Source: Orbaceae bacterium ESL0721 (GTDB lineage: Bacteria; Pseudomonadota; Gammaproteobacteria; Enterobacterales; Orbaceae). From it: a stretch of 64,000 nt of DNA. Shown piece after piece: positions 21,506 through 32,519 of the stretch. Every line of letters starts with the position of its first letter. Within the stretch, counting starts at the first letter, position 1. Made by a program: the position numbers and the translations under genes. Under the pieces are notes generated by a model. That model had not been told where the DNA came from. It saw nothing but the letters and a program-made list of their open reading frames with translations, and made no database searches. The stretch lies in contig JAQTHZ010000001.1 in the NCBI GenBank assembly GCA_029433365.1, positions 868,001-932,000 on the forward strand, written 5' to 3'.

Positions 21506-22135
21506 ATGCTTAAAAAAGTAATTTCGCTGTTTATTATAATATTTACATTTAATGCCTCTGCAAATGAATTACGACTATTAAAATCATTTGTGTTATGTAA
21601 GTCAGATTTTTTTAATAAACTGTATGAAAATCGCGATATTTTAGAGAAACACACCACAATTAAACTCATTAACAGTAATCAAGCCTATATTCCAGTTACA
21701 AACCGCACTGATAATAGTAAAAATTACCGCTATTTTGATCAACCAATGCGCTATAAAGATTTAACGATTAACGGTTATTATGATAGTGCGATGGATCATG
21801 GCAAAGTGGGAAGATACTATTTTTGGGGATTTATCCTAGATAATGATCCGGAGCAGATAAAAAATAGCTTTAATTTTTTAAATTGGAAAGAGATAGAGGA
21901 GAATAAAGTCTATATTGCCAATGCAAAAATTCACTACATCAGTAGCGACCTAAACAGTTGGCAAGATAATGAGAATGTAGAAGTTGGTGTCAAAACCATA
22001 CCTGCGCCTGACACCACCGAAAAATTGTTACTGATTGAGAAGACACCGACTATGACATTGTTGATCTGCTCGGTTCAAGGTGTTGTTCCCCCTGAGCTAT
22101 TAGCCATTGAACGCCCAGATATCAATCGAGATTAA
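21506..22135 (+). CDS. Secreted protein of unknown function
   Basis: A 209-residue protein I do not recognise. It has a clear Sec signal peptide (MLKKVISLFIIIFTFNASA, likely cut after ASA near residue 19) and no further hydrophobic segment, so it should be periplasmic or secreted. Two cysteines (in FVLCKSD and LLICSVQG) could form one disulfide. The middle is rich in aromatic residues (YYFWGFILDN). It is divergent from tfoX across 268 bp containing the CRP-S-like site, so it may be competence-controlled, which is inference only. No recognisable Shine-Dalgarno. Alternatively it is simply a lineage-specific exported protein. Confidence 0.7.
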   Translation: MLKKVISLFIIIFTFNASANELRLLKSFVLCKSDFFNKLYENRDILEKHTTIKLINSNQAYIPVTNRTDNSKNYRYFDQPMRYKDLTINGYYDSAMDHGKVGRYYFWGFILDNDPEQIKNSFNFLNWKEIEENKVYIANAKIHYISSDLNSWQDNENVEVGVKTIPAPDTTEKLLLIEKTPTMTLLICSVQGVVPPELLAIERPDINRD

Positions 22136-22201
22136 CTAATATTAAACTGTTTTATTTTTTCTATTTTAAAATTTTATTGCTAACACAAAGCGTTTATCTA
22201 T

Positions 22202-22564
<363 letters not shown>

Positions 22565-22620
22565 TTAAAGCTCCCTAAAATAGATTTTATTAAACGATAA
22601 ATTAAAAAAGGTCTTTATTA

Positions 22621-22680
22621 GTTATTAATAAATAAGTCATTAATAAATGAGTCATTAATAAATAAGTTATTAAAAAACAA
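22621..22680. repeat. 15-bp tandem repeat, four units
   Basis: Units at 22621, 22636, 22651 and 22666: GTTATTAATAAATAA, GTCATTAATAAATGA, GTCATTAATAAATAA, GTTATTAAAAAACAA. It lies between the nadE stop and glnB. Confidence 0.9.
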
Positions 22681-22695
22681 TTTATTAAATTAAGA

Positions 22696-24360
22696 TCACC
22701 AATTTTTAACACCAAAACCATTGGTAATCGGATAACGGCGACCTTTACCAAAATTGCGTGGAGTAATTTTAGGACCTACAGCTGACTGTCGACGTTTGTA
22801 CTCATTTATATCAACTAATTTAACAACCCGCCTTACTGTCGCCTCATCATAACCTTGCGAAACAACCTCTTCAACTGAAAAATCTTGCTCAACATAAGCA
22901 TGCAAAATCGCATCTAAAATCGGATAAGGGGGGAGACTATCTTCATCTTTCTGATCTGGCGCAAGTTCTGCTGATGGTGGGCGAGTAATTACACGTTCTG
23001 GAATCACATAAGAGCAGCTATTACGGTAATTAGCTAAAGCAAAAACGACTGTTTTGGGGATATCTTTTAGTACCGCAAAACCGCCCGCCATATCTCCATA
23101 AAGCGTAGCGTAACCGACCGACATCTCACTCTTATTACCGGTTGTTAATACTAATCGACGCTTTTTATTTGAGAGTGCCATCAAAATCACACCACGACAA
23201 CGCGCTTGAAGATTCTCTTCAGTGGTATCGCGTGTGGCATCAGCAAACAGTGGCGTTAGCGCGTTCATAAATGCATCAAACATAGGCTCGATAGAGATAA
23301 TATCAAACTCAACCCCTAACAGCTCTGCCTCCTCTTTGGCATCACTAATACTGATATCAGCTGTATAACGAAAAGGCATCATTACTGCTTGGACACGATC
23401 TTTGCCTAAAGCATCCACCGCAATGGCTAAAGTGAGCGCTGAATCGATACCACCAGATAGCCCAAGTACCGCACCTTGGAAACCATTTTTAGTAATATAA
23501 TCACGCGTTGCCAACACCAGTGCGGCATAAATCTCGGCTAACTGTGAAGTGGCATTGGGTGGGGTGGAAGATAAAGCAACAGAAGGAAAAATAGGGTGAT
23601 TGTCGATAGCGTTAGGCGAAGTCACGCTATTTAATTTAGCAGCTGTTAATTCAAAAACGGCTATCTCTTCAGTAAACATGCCAAGTTGACAGATAGTTTC
23701 GCCATATCGATTTGAGATAAACGAACCACCATCAAATACCAGCTCATCTTGTCCACCTACTTGGTTAAGATAGACAATTGGTAAATTGGTACGACTCGCC
23801 TGCTGCTGCACTAATCTATTGCGATAGTAAGGTTTAGTATAGTCATAAGGAGAGGCGTTAATCGAGATAACCAGATCTGCCGCTTCTTTTTTGATGCTAT
23901 CAATTGGGCTGTTATGCCATAAATCTTCACAGATCAATAAACCAATCTTATGCCCACGAAACTCAACAACAGCGGTATCATGCCCAGTTGAGAAATAACG
24001 TTTCTCATCAAATACATCATGATTTGGCAGGATCTGTTTACAGTAAAGTGCTAACCGTTTGCCATCCACACAGAAAGAGAGCGCATTATAGATCTTACCA
24101 TCTTGCCAATGGGGGTGCCCTACTACAACCGCACAGTGGTTGCTTGCCAGAATAATTTCAGTTAACGCTTTTTCACAACGGACTTGAAAATCGGGACGAA
24201 ATAGGAGATCTTCAGGGGGATAACCACAAATTGCTAACTCAGAGAAGATCAGCAGATCATGAGAAGAATAATTGTGAATTAGATCAATAATCTGCGCGCT
24301 ATTATTCTCAATATCGCCTACTCGCCAGTTTTTCTGCGCAAGAACAATTGACAATGACAT
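22696..24360 (-). CDS. nadE: Glutamine-dependent NAD+ synthetase
   Basis: Last step of NAD synthesis, amidating nicotinate adenine dinucleotide. About 554 residues, i.e. the two-domain enzyme and not the short ammonia-dependent NadE of E. coli. The N-terminal nitrilase-fold glutaminase has the Glu/Lys/Cys triad in SELAICGYPPEDL, CKQILPNHDVFDE and LLICEDLWHN. The C-terminal synthetase has the PP-loop LGLSGGIDSALTLAIA near residue 300 and TTGNKSEMSVGYATLYGD. I chose ATG 24360 (MSLSIVLAQ) with a TGAG ribosome site; ATG 24372 would add four residues. Divergent from aroB. Confidence 0.95.
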   Translation of the reverse strand: MSLSIVLAQKNWRVGDIENNSAQIIDLIHNYSSHDLLIFSELAICGYPPEDLLFRPDFQVRCEKALTEIILASNHCAVVVGHPHWQDGKIYNALSFCVDGKRLALYCKQILPNHDVFDEKRYFSTGHDTAVVEFRGHKIGLLICEDLWHNSPIDSIKKEAADLVISINASPYDYTKPYYRNRLVQQQASRTNLPIVYLNQVGGQDELVFDGGSFISNRYGETICQLGMFTEEIAVFELTAAKLNSVTSPNAIDNHPIFPSVALSSTPPNATSQLAEIYAALVLATRDYITKNGFQGAVLGLSGGIDSALTLAIAVDALGKDRVQAVMMPFRYTADISISDAKEEAELLGVEFDIISIEPMFDAFMNALTPLFADATRDTTEENLQARCRGVILMALSNKKRRLVLTTGNKSEMSVGYATLYGDMAGGFAVLKDIPKTVVFALANYRNSCSYVIPERVITRPPSAELAPDQKDEDSLPPYPILDAILHAYVEQDFSVEEVVSQGYDEATVRRVVKLVDINEYKRRQSAVGPKITPRNFGKGRRYPITNGFGVKNW

Positions 24361-24474
24361 AGTAAAACTCATAACGAAAAAAATAAGTGGTAAGTTTAAA
24401 TGATTCTAAGTTGCACTGCCACTTTTTTATCGATAACATGCAGTAATAAATTGAGCAAATTTACTGGTGCAATC

Positions 24475-25548
24475 ATGATTTTAGACGTAACACTTGGCGA
24501 ACGTAACTACCCCATCTCAATTGGCAAAGGGCTATTAAATCAATTTAACCACTTTATGTTACCCCCCAACTCACGCGTATTGATTGCAACCAACACCACC
24601 ATCGCACCACTCTATTTAACGAAATTAACCACCATGTTAGAGGCAAACGGTGTAAAAACCGATAGCATCATTGTGCCCGATGGCGAAAAATATAAAACAG
24701 TAGAGACGTGGAACACCATTTTAACTGCACTATTAAGTGGCAACCATACAAGGCAAACCACCCTGATTGCACTAGGTGGTGGAGTAATTGGCGATGTGGT
24801 CGGCTTTGCCGCATCGGCGTATCAACGTGGAATCAAATTTATTCAAGTCCCAACTACACTATTAGCCCAAGTTGACTCATCTGTTGGCGGTAAAACCGCT
24901 ATCAACCACCCACTTGGTAAGAATATGATCGGTGCATTCTATCAGCCGCAAGCGGTTGTCATTGATATAGATTGCCTTAAAACATTACCTGCACGCGAAC
25001 TCTCTGCTGGACTTGCTGAAGTAATAAAATATGGGATCATCTTAGATGCTGAGTTTTTTAACTGGTTAGAGTCACATATTGATGATCTTCTGCGTCTCGA
25101 TCCAGAAGCTGTCAGTTACTGCATCTACCACTGTTGTAAACTGAAAGCGGAAGTGGTGATTGCAGATGAGACCGAACAGAATCTACGCGCAATCCTCAAT
25201 TTAGGTCACACCTATGGCCATGCTATCGAGGCAGAACTTGGTTATGGTAACTGGTTACATGGTGAAGCGGTCAGTGTTGGCATCTTAATGGCGGCACAAA
25301 CAGCTAATCTACTCGGAAAAATGTCGCTTTCTGATATTGATCGCATTAAAAATTTACTACAGCGCGCAGGGCTACCGGTGACACGACCTGAAACTATGCC
25401 ACCAGCCGCCTACCTTCCCCATATGTTACGTGATAAAAAAGTGCTATCGGGGCAACTCCGTCTGGTCATTCCAACTAAAATTGGTGGCGCAGAGATCGTT
25501 GATGGTATAGATAGTGATACGGTACTTCAATCGATCGCACGCGTCTAA
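24475..25548 (+). CDS. aroB: 3-dehydroquinate synthase
   Basis: Second shikimate-pathway step: cyclises DAHP to 3-dehydroquinate with NAD and a divalent metal. It has 357 residues from the chosen ATG (E. coli 362). [52 protein letters not shown] and the metal-ligand region [12 protein letters not shown] are intact. The frame extends 25 codons upstream to 24400 but only the ATG at 24475 ([14 protein letters not shown]) aligns with the family. Here aroB is not linked to aroK. It ends in a terminator built from two inverted TGTTTTAGGG words, and an aroF-type DAHP synthase follows on the same strand. Confidence 0.96.
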   Translation: MILDVTLGERNYPISIGKGLLNQFNHFMLPPNSRVLIATNTTIAPLYLTKLTTMLEANGVKTDSIIVPDGEKYKTVETWNTILTALLSGNHTRQTTLIALGGGVIGDVVGFAASAYQRGIKFIQVPTTLLAQVDSSVGGKTAINHPLGKNMIGAFYQPQAVVIDIDCLKTLPARELSAGLAEVIKYGIILDAEFFNWLESHIDDLLRLDPEAVSYCIYHCCKLKAEVVIADETEQNLRAILNLGHTYGHAIEAELGYGNWLHGEAVSVGILMAAQTANLLGKMSLSDIDRIKNLLQRAGLPVTRPETMPPAAYLPHMLRDKKVLSGQLRLVIPTKIGGAEIVDGIDSDTVLQSIARV

Positions 25549-25629
25549 TTTATACATATTGTCTATATATTTAACTTATATATAGTTTATACATTTAATT
25601 TATAAGTTAAATCAAAGCTTTCAAATACA

Positions 25630-25676
25630 GTTAACCCTAAAACATTGCCAAAATGTTTTAGGGTTAACCTTTTTTT
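25630..25676 (+). terminator. aroB terminator made of an inverted pair of uptake-like words
   Basis: GTTAACCCTAAAACATT (25630-25646) pairs perfectly over 17 bp with AATGTTTTAGGGTTAAC (25652-25668) around a GCCAA loop, followed by a run of T. Each arm is a full copy of the dispersed consensus. Inverted uptake-sequence pairs acting as terminators are known from Haemophilus and Neisseria. Confidence 0.93.
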
Positions 25677-25718
25677 ATCACTTTTTTTGTCACCTTCTTT
25701 ATCAAATTTTCTTATAAA

Positions 25719-25768
25719 ACTTTTATATAGAACTTATATATAGATTTTTGTATAGAATTTTTGTATCA
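25719..25768. repeat. 12-13-bp tandem repeat, four units
   Basis: ACTTTTATATAGA, ACTTATATATAGA, TTTTTGTATAGA, ATTTTTGTATCA, head to tail. Non-coding. Confidence 0.75.
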
Positions 25769-25875
25769 ATCATCATCTACCTATTAATATCTCCTCCTTA
25801 ATTGTAACTAAATATTTACAATATCAAGTTAAAATATTTAATTAAATAAATTATTTAAAATTTAATTTACTAAAA

Positions 25876-25893
25876 AGTAATTTTATGTTTACA
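25876..25893. promoter_or_regulatory. TyrR-like box, weak
   Basis: AGTAAT, six bases, TTTACA; compare the TyrR consensus TGTAAA-N6-TTTACA. Its centre is 31 bp from the stronger box downstream, i.e. three helical turns. Confidence 0.5.
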
Positions 25894-25906
25894 TAATAGC
25901 CGTAAA

Positions 25907-25924
25907 TGTAATTAATTTATTACA
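25907..25924. promoter_or_regulatory. TyrR-like box, strong
   Basis: TGTAATTAATTTATTACA, a perfect palindrome of the form TGTAAT-N6-ATTACA, fitting the TyrR consensus. It is about 90 bp upstream of an aroF-type DAHP synthase, the classical TyrR target. Confidence 0.65.
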
Positions 25925-26015
25925 TATCTCTATTAGTCACCACAAACAGATTGATAACACGCTCATCTCGGTGTGTGCGGATAGAGAGTTAACCAATTTT
26001 ATTCGGAGAAGTACT

Positions 26016-26087
26016 ATGTGTAATATAAGTACTATGCGTAATATAAGTACTATATGTAATAGCGGTAACATCTGTAATAGTGATCTG
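26016..26087 (+). repeat. 18-bp tandem repeat inside the aroF N-terminus
   Basis: Units at 26016, 26034, 26052 and 26070; the first two, ATGTGTAATATAAGTACT and ATGCGTAATATAAGTACT, differ at one base, while units three and four have drifted. The period is a multiple of three and keeps the frame. Confidence 0.9.
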
Positions 26088-27158
26088 CATAATAGTATGG
26101 CTAATGCGCTATCAAATAGCGCCGTTAAGCAGCTAATTACCCCCCAAGAGATAAAACAGAATTATCCTCTTACCGATCAACTAAAAGAGCAAGTTGAGCA
26201 GTATCGTCAAACCATTATCAATATTTTAGAACGCCGTGATCACCGACTCTTGGTTGTCTGCGGACCATGCTCAGTTCATGATCCTATTGCTGCAATTGAG
26301 TATGCAAAAAAGCTTAAAAGATTGTCTGATGAACTTAAAGATCATCTTTTTATCATTATGCGCGTCTACTTTGAAAAACCACGCACTACAGTTGGTTGGA
26401 AAGGGATGATTAATGATCCCCATATGGATGGCTCATATGATATTGAGCATGGGCTAAAACAGGCACGGCAACTATTATTGGCGATTACACAAATTGGACT
26501 ACCGATTGCAACCGAGGCGTTAGATCCAAATACCCCACACTACATTAGTGATCTCATTAGCTGGTCGGCAATTGGTGCCAGAACGACCGAATCGCAAACC
26601 CACCGCGAAATGGCATCAGGACTCACTATGCCGGTCGGGTTTAAAAATGGCACTGATGGTAATTTAGCTGTCGCAATTAATGCCATACAATCTGCCACAA
26701 TGCCACACCGTTTTATTGGTTTGACCCAATCGGGAGAGGCTGCAATTATTGAGACAACCGGCAATAGATATGGGCACATTATTTTACGTGGTGGCAAAAC
26801 CCCAAATTTTGATGCTAAACATATCACCGAATGTGAAGCGGAGATGCAAAAAGCTGATCTCATCGCCAATATAATGGTTGACTGTAGCCATGCAAACTCG
26901 AATAAAGATTATCGTAATCAACCTTTAGTTGCCGATGCAATTATTGCGCAGATTGAAGAGGGGAATAACTCAATTATCGGGGTAATGGTCGAGAGTAATC
27001 TTATTGAAGGGAATCAACCCGCTAATAGACCATTAGATCAGCTAAACTATGGCATTTCAGTAACTGATGGCTGTATTAACTGGCAGACAACGGATCAGCT
27101 ATTACGCAAAATGGCGCGTAAACTCGCTGATCCGTTGGTTAAACGCAGTTTGGTTTAG
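26016..27158 (+). CDS. aroF: DAHP synthase, AroF type
   Basis: First shikimate-pathway step: condenses PEP and erythrose 4-phosphate to DAHP. The class I enzyme is recognised from [55 protein letters not shown] and [13 protein letters not shown]. Overall it resembles E. coli AroF most ([19 protein letters not shown]), and TyrR-like boxes upstream fit tyrosine control, though AroG/AroH type cannot be excluded by eye. I chose the ATG at 26016 because CGGAGAAG lies 6 bp upstream. The result is 380 residues against about 356 in E. coli; the extra N-terminus is a translated 18-bp tandem repeat ([24 protein letters not shown]). ATG 26097 is an alternative without a ribosome site. The stop overlaps the purL stop by 3 bp. 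Confidence 0.93.
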   Translation: MCNISTMRNISTICNSGNICNSDLHNSMANALSNSAVKQLITPQEIKQNYPLTDQLKEQVEQYRQTIINILERRDHRLLVVCGPCSVHDPIAAIEYAKKLKRLSDELKDHLFIIMRVYFEKPRTTVGWKGMINDPHMDGSYDIEHGLKQARQLLLAITQIGLPIATEALDPNTPHYISDLISWSAIGARTTESQTHREMASGLTMPVGFKNGTDGNLAVAINAIQSATMPHRFIGLTQSGEAAIIETTGNRYGHIILRGGKTPNFDAKHITECEAEMQKADLIANIMVDCSHANSNKDYRNQPLVADAIIAQIEEGNNSIIGVMVESNLIEGNQPANRPLDQLNYGISVTDGCINWQTTDQLLRKMARKLADPLVKRSLV

Positions 27159-30100
27159 CCAAACTGTTTACGTGCATTACGGAACATACGCATCCATGGG
27201 CTATCATCCCCCCAATTATCTGGGTGCCATGAGTTGGTAACCGTTCTAAATACCCGTTCAGGATGAGGCATCATAATCGTTGCCCGTCCATCTTTGGTTG
27301 TGATTGCCGTTATACCATTTGGTGAACCATTTGGGTTAGCCGGATAGTGCTCTGTCACCTTGGCAGCGTTGTTCACAAATCGCATTGCAACAATCCCCGC
27401 TCCTTCTAATGCATCTAAATGGGCACTATCATGAACCTCAACCCGACCTTCACCATGCGAAACCGCAATTGGCATATGTGATCCCGCCATATCGGTAAAG
27501 AGTAGCGAAGGGCTAGCTTGAATCTGAACCAGACTAAAACGGGCTTCAAACCGTTCTGACTGGTTGCGCACAAATCGTGGCCACAGATTCGCATGTGGGA
27601 TCAGATCTTTTAAGTTAGAGATCATCTGGCACCCATTACAGACACCTAACGATAAGGTATCATTGCGTTGAAAGAACGTAGCAAAATCGTTACGGACACG
27701 CTCATTAAATAGAATCGATTTCGCCCAGCCCTCACCCGCGCCAAGCACATCACCGTAAGAGAATCCACCACAAGCAACCAGCATATTAAATGGTGTTAAT
27801 GATGCTCTGCCTGATAAGAGATCACTCATATGTAGATCAACTGCAGTAAAGCCTGCACGGTCAAAAGCTGCTGCCATCTCAACATGTGAATTGACACCTT
27901 GCTCACGTAATATGGCAACAGTAGGTCTTGCACCTGTTGCAATATAAGGAGCGACAATATCTACTTTCGGATCAAAGGTTAATGACACATTTAAGCCTGG
28001 ATCTGACTCATCTTGTTTGGCTCGGTGCTCAGCATCAGCACAGAGCGGATTATCACGCAGTCGCTGCATCTGCCATGTTGTCTCTGCCCACCAAGTGCGT
28101 AAAGTTGAGCGCTGCTCCTGATAGAGAAGAGAGCCATTAAAGTGAATAGCAAACTGATCCCCTTTGGTTGCACTACCTAAAGTTATTGGACGCAAACCGA
28201 CCTGCTCAAAACAGTTAACTATCTCATCTAGGTGGCGATTATCAACCTGAACTACGGCACCTAGCTCCTCATTAAAGAGGGCTGCAATCGGATCATCACC
28301 TAACATAGTGATATCAATATTGAGTCCACAATGTCCAGCAAACGCCATCTCGGCTAAAGTAACAAATAGTCCACCATCAGAGCGATCGTGATAAGCAAGT
28401 AAGCGATCTTTGGCAACTAACTGCTGCATCGCCTGATAAAAAGCTAACAATGTTTTAGGGTCGCGTAGATCAGCCGGTTTTTCACCTAAATGTCGATAGA
28501 CTTGTGCAAGCGCGGTAGCACCGAGTGACTGCTCACCATCTGCTAAATCGATAAATAGTAGTGAATTCCCACACTGATCTGCCCCGTTACCGAGGCGCAA
28601 TTCAGGGGTCACTGTTTTACGGACATCTTCAACCCGTGCAAAAGCTGAAATAACTAATGATAGAGGAGATGTAACAGATTTTGTCTCACCATCTTGTTGC
28701 CAAGTGGTTTTCATCGACATCGAATCTTTACCAACAGGAATCGTAAGCCCTAAAGCTGGGCATAACGCTTCACCAATCGCTTCGACCGCTGCATAGAGCC
28801 CAGCATCTTCGCCCGGATGCCCAGCTGCTGCCATCCAGTTTGCCGAGAGTTTGATACGGCTCATCTTACCTTCATCAAGTGAACCGATCGCTGTCGCCGC
28901 AATATTGGTAATCGCCTCACCAACCGCCATACGCGCTGAAGCAGCAAAATCAAGTAGTGCTATCGGTGCCCGCTCACCAATCGACATCGCCTCACCATAA
29001 TAGTTACCACTCTCTAAACTTGCTGTAGTCACTGCGCAGTCAGCAACAGGGATCTGCCATGGACCAACCATCTGATCACGGGCAACCATACCGGTCACAC
29101 TTCTGTCTCCAATGGTGATCAAAAAACTCTTTTCAGCGACAGCCGGCAGGTGCAATACCCGTTTAACTGCATCAGCTAAATTGATCGAACTCGTCATAAA
29201 TTTATCACCCGATGCCTGCTGAGATTTGACATCACGAACCATTTTCGGGGTTTTGCCTAATAGCAGATCGAGCGGCAGATCGATAGGGTCATTATGGAAA
29301 TAGTCATCATGCACGGTTAACTCTTGCTGCTGTGTCGCTTCACCAATAATGGCATAAGGGGCACGTTCACGTTTACATAACGCATCAAACAGCGCTTCGC
29401 TTTCAGGCGCAATCGCAAGTACATAACGCTCTTGTGACTCATTACACCAGATCTCAAGTGGTGACATCCCCGGTTCATCAGTGAGCACTTTACGCAGTTC
29501 AAACTGACCACCACAACCGCCATCACTGATCAGCTCCGGCATCGCATTAGATAGACCACCCGCCCCTACATCATGAATAAACAGAATTGGGTTTTTATCC
29601 CCCATCTGCCAGCAGCGATCAATCACCTCTTGGCAGCGCCTCTCCATCTCTGGGTTATCACGTTGGACAGAGGTAAAATCGAGATCAGCATTCGACTCGC
29701 CCGAACTCATCGAAGAGGCAGCGCCTCCGCCCAAGCCAATGTTCATCGCAGGTCCACCTAAAACAATTAATTTAGATCCTGCGGGGAATGCCCCTTTTTG
29801 AATATGTTCACGGCGAATATTACCGATACCTCCCGCTAACATAATCGGTTTATGGTAACCGCGCACCTCTTCCCCATTATGGCTATTCACTCGCTCTTCA
29901 TAAGTACGGAAATAGCCAAGTAGTGCGGGGCGACCAAACTCATTATTATAGGCAGCGCCCCCAAGTGGACCCTCCTGCATAATAGTAAAAGCTGAGACTA
30001 TCCGATCTGGCTTACCAAAATCCTCTTCCCAAGGCTGAATAAAGTCAGGAATTCGTAAATTAGAGACCGAAAAACCGACTAAGCCCGCTTTAGGTTTTGC

Positions 30101-31105
30101 ACCGCGACCCGTTGCCCCTTCATCACGAATCTCACCACCACTACCGGTAGCTGCACCTGGCCAAGGTGAGATTGCTGTCGGGTGGTTATGGGTCTCCACC
30201 TTCATTAAAATATCAGCATATTCAGGGTGATATTGATAAATTTCACTAGTTGGTTCTGCAAAAAAGCGCCCCACTTTAGATCCTTCCATCACTGCGGCAT
30301 TATCTTTATAGGCAGATAACACATAATCGGGACTCTTTTCGAAGGTATTTTTAATCATCTTAAAGAGTGATTTTGGCTCTCTTTTGCCATCAATAATCCA
30401 GTCAGCATTAAAGATTTTATGGCGACAATGTTCTGAATTTGCCTGCGCAAACATATAGAGCTCAATATCAGTCGGATTACGATTAAGTTTACAAAAGTTA
30501 TCCACTAAATAGTCAATCTCATCGGCTGCCAATGCTAAACCGAGTCGCTCATTTGCTGCCTCTATTGCGCTACGCCCTTCGGTTAAAAGATCAATAACGG
30601 CCACTGGCGTTGGCTTTTCAGCTTTAAATAGTGTATCGACCTGACGCAAATCAGTTAATACTGACTCCATCATGCGATCATAAATAAGGTTGGTAAATAG
30701 AGTCTGTTGGCTTTCTGTTAATGGATTGCTGTTGTTATCAGTAACGGCAGGATCGAAAGTAACATAATAGGCGATGCCACGCTCAATACGGCGCACTTTA
30801 GTTAATCCACAGTTGTGGGCAATATCGGTCGCTTTAGATGACCAAGGGGAGATGGTACCAGCCCGAGGAGTAACCAGAAAGAGTGAACTCTTTGCGTGCT
30901 CATCTTGTTGTGGCATGGTTGGACCATATTGCAGTAATTTTTCTAAAATTGACTCTTCGGTAACCGTTAACGGTTCAGCAAGATCAATAAAATGGAGATA
31001 TTGTGCATCTACGTCTATTATTGGTAACTTTTCTTGTTGACAGATAGAGAGGATTTTTTGAATACGAAATGGAGATAAAGCAGAAGAACCAGCTAGAATT
31101 TTCAT
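27155..31105 (-). CDS. purL: Phosphoribosylformylglycinamidine synthase
   Basis: Fourth step of purine synthesis: converts FGAR to FGAM using glutamine and ATP. At 1316 residues it is the large single-chain form (E. coli 1295). Seen in order: the PurS-like N-terminal domain; the linker with [23 protein letters not shown] (quoted in part); the two AIR-synthase-like halves ([20 protein letters not shown] and [13 protein letters not shown]); and the C-terminal glutaminase with the nucleophile in [12 protein letters not shown] and HPERVFR. It is convergent with the DAHP synthase and lies downstream of gpsA. A TGTTTTAGGG word at 28451 encodes DPKT in the minus frame. Confidence 0.97.
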   Translation of the reverse strand: MKILAGSSALSPFRIQKILSICQQEKLPIIDVDAQYLHFIDLAEPLTVTEESILEKLLQYGPTMPQQDEHAKSSLFLVTPRAGTISPWSSKATDIAHNCGLTKVRRIERGIAYYVTFDPAVTDNNSNPLTESQQTLFTNLIYDRMMESVLTDLRQVDTLFKAEKPTPVAVIDLLTEGRSAIEAANERLGLALAADEIDYLVDNFCKLNRNPTDIELYMFAQANSEHCRHKIFNADWIIDGKREPKSLFKMIKNTFEKSPDYVLSAYKDNAAVMEGSKVGRFFAEPTSEIYQYHPEYADILMKVETHNHPTAISPWPGAATGSGGEIRDEGATGRGAKPKAGLVGFSVSNLRIPDFIQPWEEDFGKPDRIVSAFTIMQEGPLGGAAYNNEFGRPALLGYFRTYEERVNSHNGEEVRGYHKPIMLAGGIGNIRREHIQKGAFPAGSKLIVLGGPAMNIGLGGGAASSMSSGESNADLDFTSVQRDNPEMERRCQEVIDRCWQMGDKNPILFIHDVGAGGLSNAMPELISDGGCGGQFELRKVLTDEPGMSPLEIWCNESQERYVLAIAPESEALFDALCKRERAPYAIIGEATQQQELTVHDDYFHNDPIDLPLDLLLGKTPKMVRDVKSQQASGDKFMTSSINLADAVKRVLHLPAVAEKSFLITIGDRSVTGMVARDQMVGPWQIPVADCAVTTASLESGNYYGEAMSIGERAPIALLDFAASARMAVGEAITNIAATAIGSLDEGKMSRIKLSANWMAAAGHPGEDAGLYAAVEAIGEALCPALGLTIPVGKDSMSMKTTWQQDGETKSVTSPLSLVISAFARVEDVRKTVTPELRLGNGADQCGNSLLFIDLADGEQSLGATALAQVYRHLGEKPADLRDPKTLLAFYQAMQQLVAKDRLLAYHDRSDGGLFVTLAEMAFAGHCGLNIDITMLGDDPIAALFNEELGAVVQVDNRHLDEIVNCFEQVGLRPITLGSATKGDQFAIHFNGSLLYQEQRSTLRTWWAETTWQMQRLRDNPLCADAEHRAKQDESDPGLNVSLTFDPKVDIVAPYIATGARPTVAILREQGVNSHVEMAAAFDRAGFTAVDLHMSDLLSGRASLTPFNMLVACGGFSYGDVLGAGEGWAKSILFNERVRNDFATFFQRNDTLSLGVCNGCQMISNLKDLIPHANLWPRFVRNQSERFEARFSLVQIQASPSLLFTDMAGSHMPIAVSHGEGRVEVHDSAHLDALEGAGIVAMRFVNNAAKVTEHYPANPNGSPNGITAITTKDGRATIMMPHPERVFRTVTNSWHPDNWGDDSPWMRMFRNARKQFG
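28451..28460 (+). repeat. Dispersed TGTTTTAGGG word inside purL
   Basis: Exact core preceded by CAA; on the coding strand it encodes DPKT. Confidence 0.7.
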
Positions 31106-31143
31106 GTAAATTACTCTTTCAGGGATCTAAAAAGGCAAATTAG

Positions 31144-31177
31144 GGCAACATTATAAAAGAAAGTAAAAAATGTTGCC
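31144..31177. other. Inverted repeat between gpsA and purL
   Basis: GGCAACATT (31144-31152) and AATGTTGCC (31169-31177) form a perfect 9-bp inverted repeat with a 16-nt AT-rich spacer. There is no T-run on either side, so it is not a standard terminator; it could be an operator or RNA structure ahead of purL. I do not recognise a PurR box here. Confidence 0.45.
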
Positions 31178-31223
31178 ATCCCCAAAAGGTAATATGTGCA
31201 AACTAAAAAACAGGCTTTTTCAG

Positions 31224-32237
31224 CTAACTTTTTAGCTCCTCTTTTTGTGACCGCCCAAGCAGTGCCATTGCGGCCTCTCTTGGATCTTTATGGCAGTAGA
31301 GCACTTGATAGATCTGCTCTGTGATAGGCATATCGACATGATACCTTTGCGCTAATGTCCAGACCTCTTTCGCATTACGATACCCCTCAACCACTTGCGC
31401 AATAAGGGCTTGTGCCTCTTGAATCGATCTATTCTCGCCAAGTAGTATGCCAAAACGGCGGTTACGCGATTGATTATCGGTGCAGGTTAAAACCAGATCA
31501 CCAAGCCCTGCCATCCCCATAAAGGTGATTGGATCGGCACCTAACGCCTCACCTAAACGCATCATCTCAGCCAATCCACGGGTAATGAGCGCTGTCCGTG
31601 CATTCGCACCAAAACCAAGGCCATCAGATAACCCAGCACCAATGGCAATCACATTTTTAATTGCCCCGCCAAGTTGCACACCAATAAAATCTTTACTGCT
31701 ATAGACACGAAAACTTTTACTACAGTGAAAGAGATTTTGCAGTTCAGTTAGGAACTGCGCATTAGTTGAGGCAACAGTTACAGCTGTTGGCAATCCTGAT
31801 GCCACCTCTTTAGCAAAGGTAGGTCCAGAAATAACTGCTAGCGGAATATGATCGCCGAGCGTCTCTCTTGCCACATCTTGCAATAGGCGACCCGTCTCGA
31901 CCTCTAACCCTTTCGTTGCCCAGACAATTTTACTATCGGCGCGTAAATAGGGTTTAATCTGCCTTAAGAGATCGCCAAAAGCGAAGCTTGGTACCACAAT
32001 TAATAAAATGGAGGCTGCCGATACTGCACTCTGTAAATCACTGGTAATCTCTAATTTTTCTGGGAATGGGATATTGGGTAAAAATTCACTATTTTGACGA
32101 TCGCGCGCTAAGGTTGCCATCTTGTTAGGGTTATGCCCCCATAAAAGGGTCTCATTACCGTTACGAGCGAGTAAAATAGCTAATGAAGTGCCATACGAAC
32201 CTGCACCAATTACCGATACAACTGCCTGTTTTTTCAT
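31224..32237 (-). CDS. gpsA: Glycerol-3-phosphate dehydrogenase [NAD(P)+]
   Basis: Makes sn-glycerol 3-phosphate from dihydroxyacetone phosphate for phospholipid synthesis. At 337 residues it matches E. coli (339). The NAD-binding motif [19 protein letters not shown] is at the N-terminus. [38 protein letters not shown] with the catalytic Lys, and [19 protein letters not shown] complete the family signature. It follows secB on the same strand as in E. coli, but across a 270-bp gap containing tandem repeats. Confidence 0.97.
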   Translation of the reverse strand: MKKQAVVSVIGAGSYGTSLAILLARNGNETLLWGHNPNKMATLARDRQNSEFLPNIPFPEKLEITSDLQSAVSAASILLIVVPSFAFGDLLRQIKPYLRADSKIVWATKGLEVETGRLLQDVARETLGDHIPLAVISGPTFAKEVASGLPTAVTVASTNAQFLTELQNLFHCSKSFRVYSSKDFIGVQLGGAIKNVIAIGAGLSDGLGFGANARTALITRGLAEMMRLGEALGADPITFMGMAGLGDLVLTCTDNQSRNRRFGILLGENRSIQEAQALIAQVVEGYRNAKEVWTLAQRYHVDMPITEQIYQVLYCHKDPREAAMALLGRSQKEELKS

Positions 32238-32443
32238 TACTAACCTAATATCATTAGTTAACTACAATTTTTTACTATTAACGTTTTTTATATTAACTGT
32301 TTAATATTAATAACGATTTCGCTGATGATTAATAGTCGTTAATAGAAAAAAGGGGAATGCTAACATACTCTCCCCTTATCTAAATTTATGTTTTTTTATC
32401 ACATCTATAATTGCAAACTACTGCAATTTTTAACTTCACAATA

Positions 32444-32519
32444 ACTACTATAGTTAAGAACTACTATAATTAATAACTACAGTAATTTTTGACTACTGTA
32501 ATTAACAACTACTGTAGTG
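32444..32519. repeat. 16-bp tandem repeat running into the secB stop
   Basis: Units at 32444, 32460, 32476, 32492 and a partial one at 32508: ACTACTATAGTTAAGA, ACTACTATAATTAATA, ACTACAGTAATTTTTG, ACTACTGTAATTAACA, ACTACTGTAGTG. The last partial unit contains the secB stop codon (complement of 32509-32511). Confidence 0.9.

Larger units (their letters stand above)
25549..26015. other. Intergenic region aroB / DAHP synthase
   Basis: About 470 bp. In order it holds the aroB terminator (25630-25676), a short tandem array (25719-25768), an AT-rich stretch, and two TyrR-like boxes (25876-25893 and 25907-25924) just upstream of the DAHP synthase. No gene seen. Confidence 0.7.

Noticed and set aside
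22621-22680. Possible CRISPR array
   Set aside because: Units are contiguous 15-bp tandem repeats with no spacers, and no cas gene is present; the same holds for the other arrays.
31106-31223. PurR operator upstream of purL
   Set aside because: No sequence near ACGCAAACGTTTGCGT was found; only an unrelated 9-bp inverted repeat is present.
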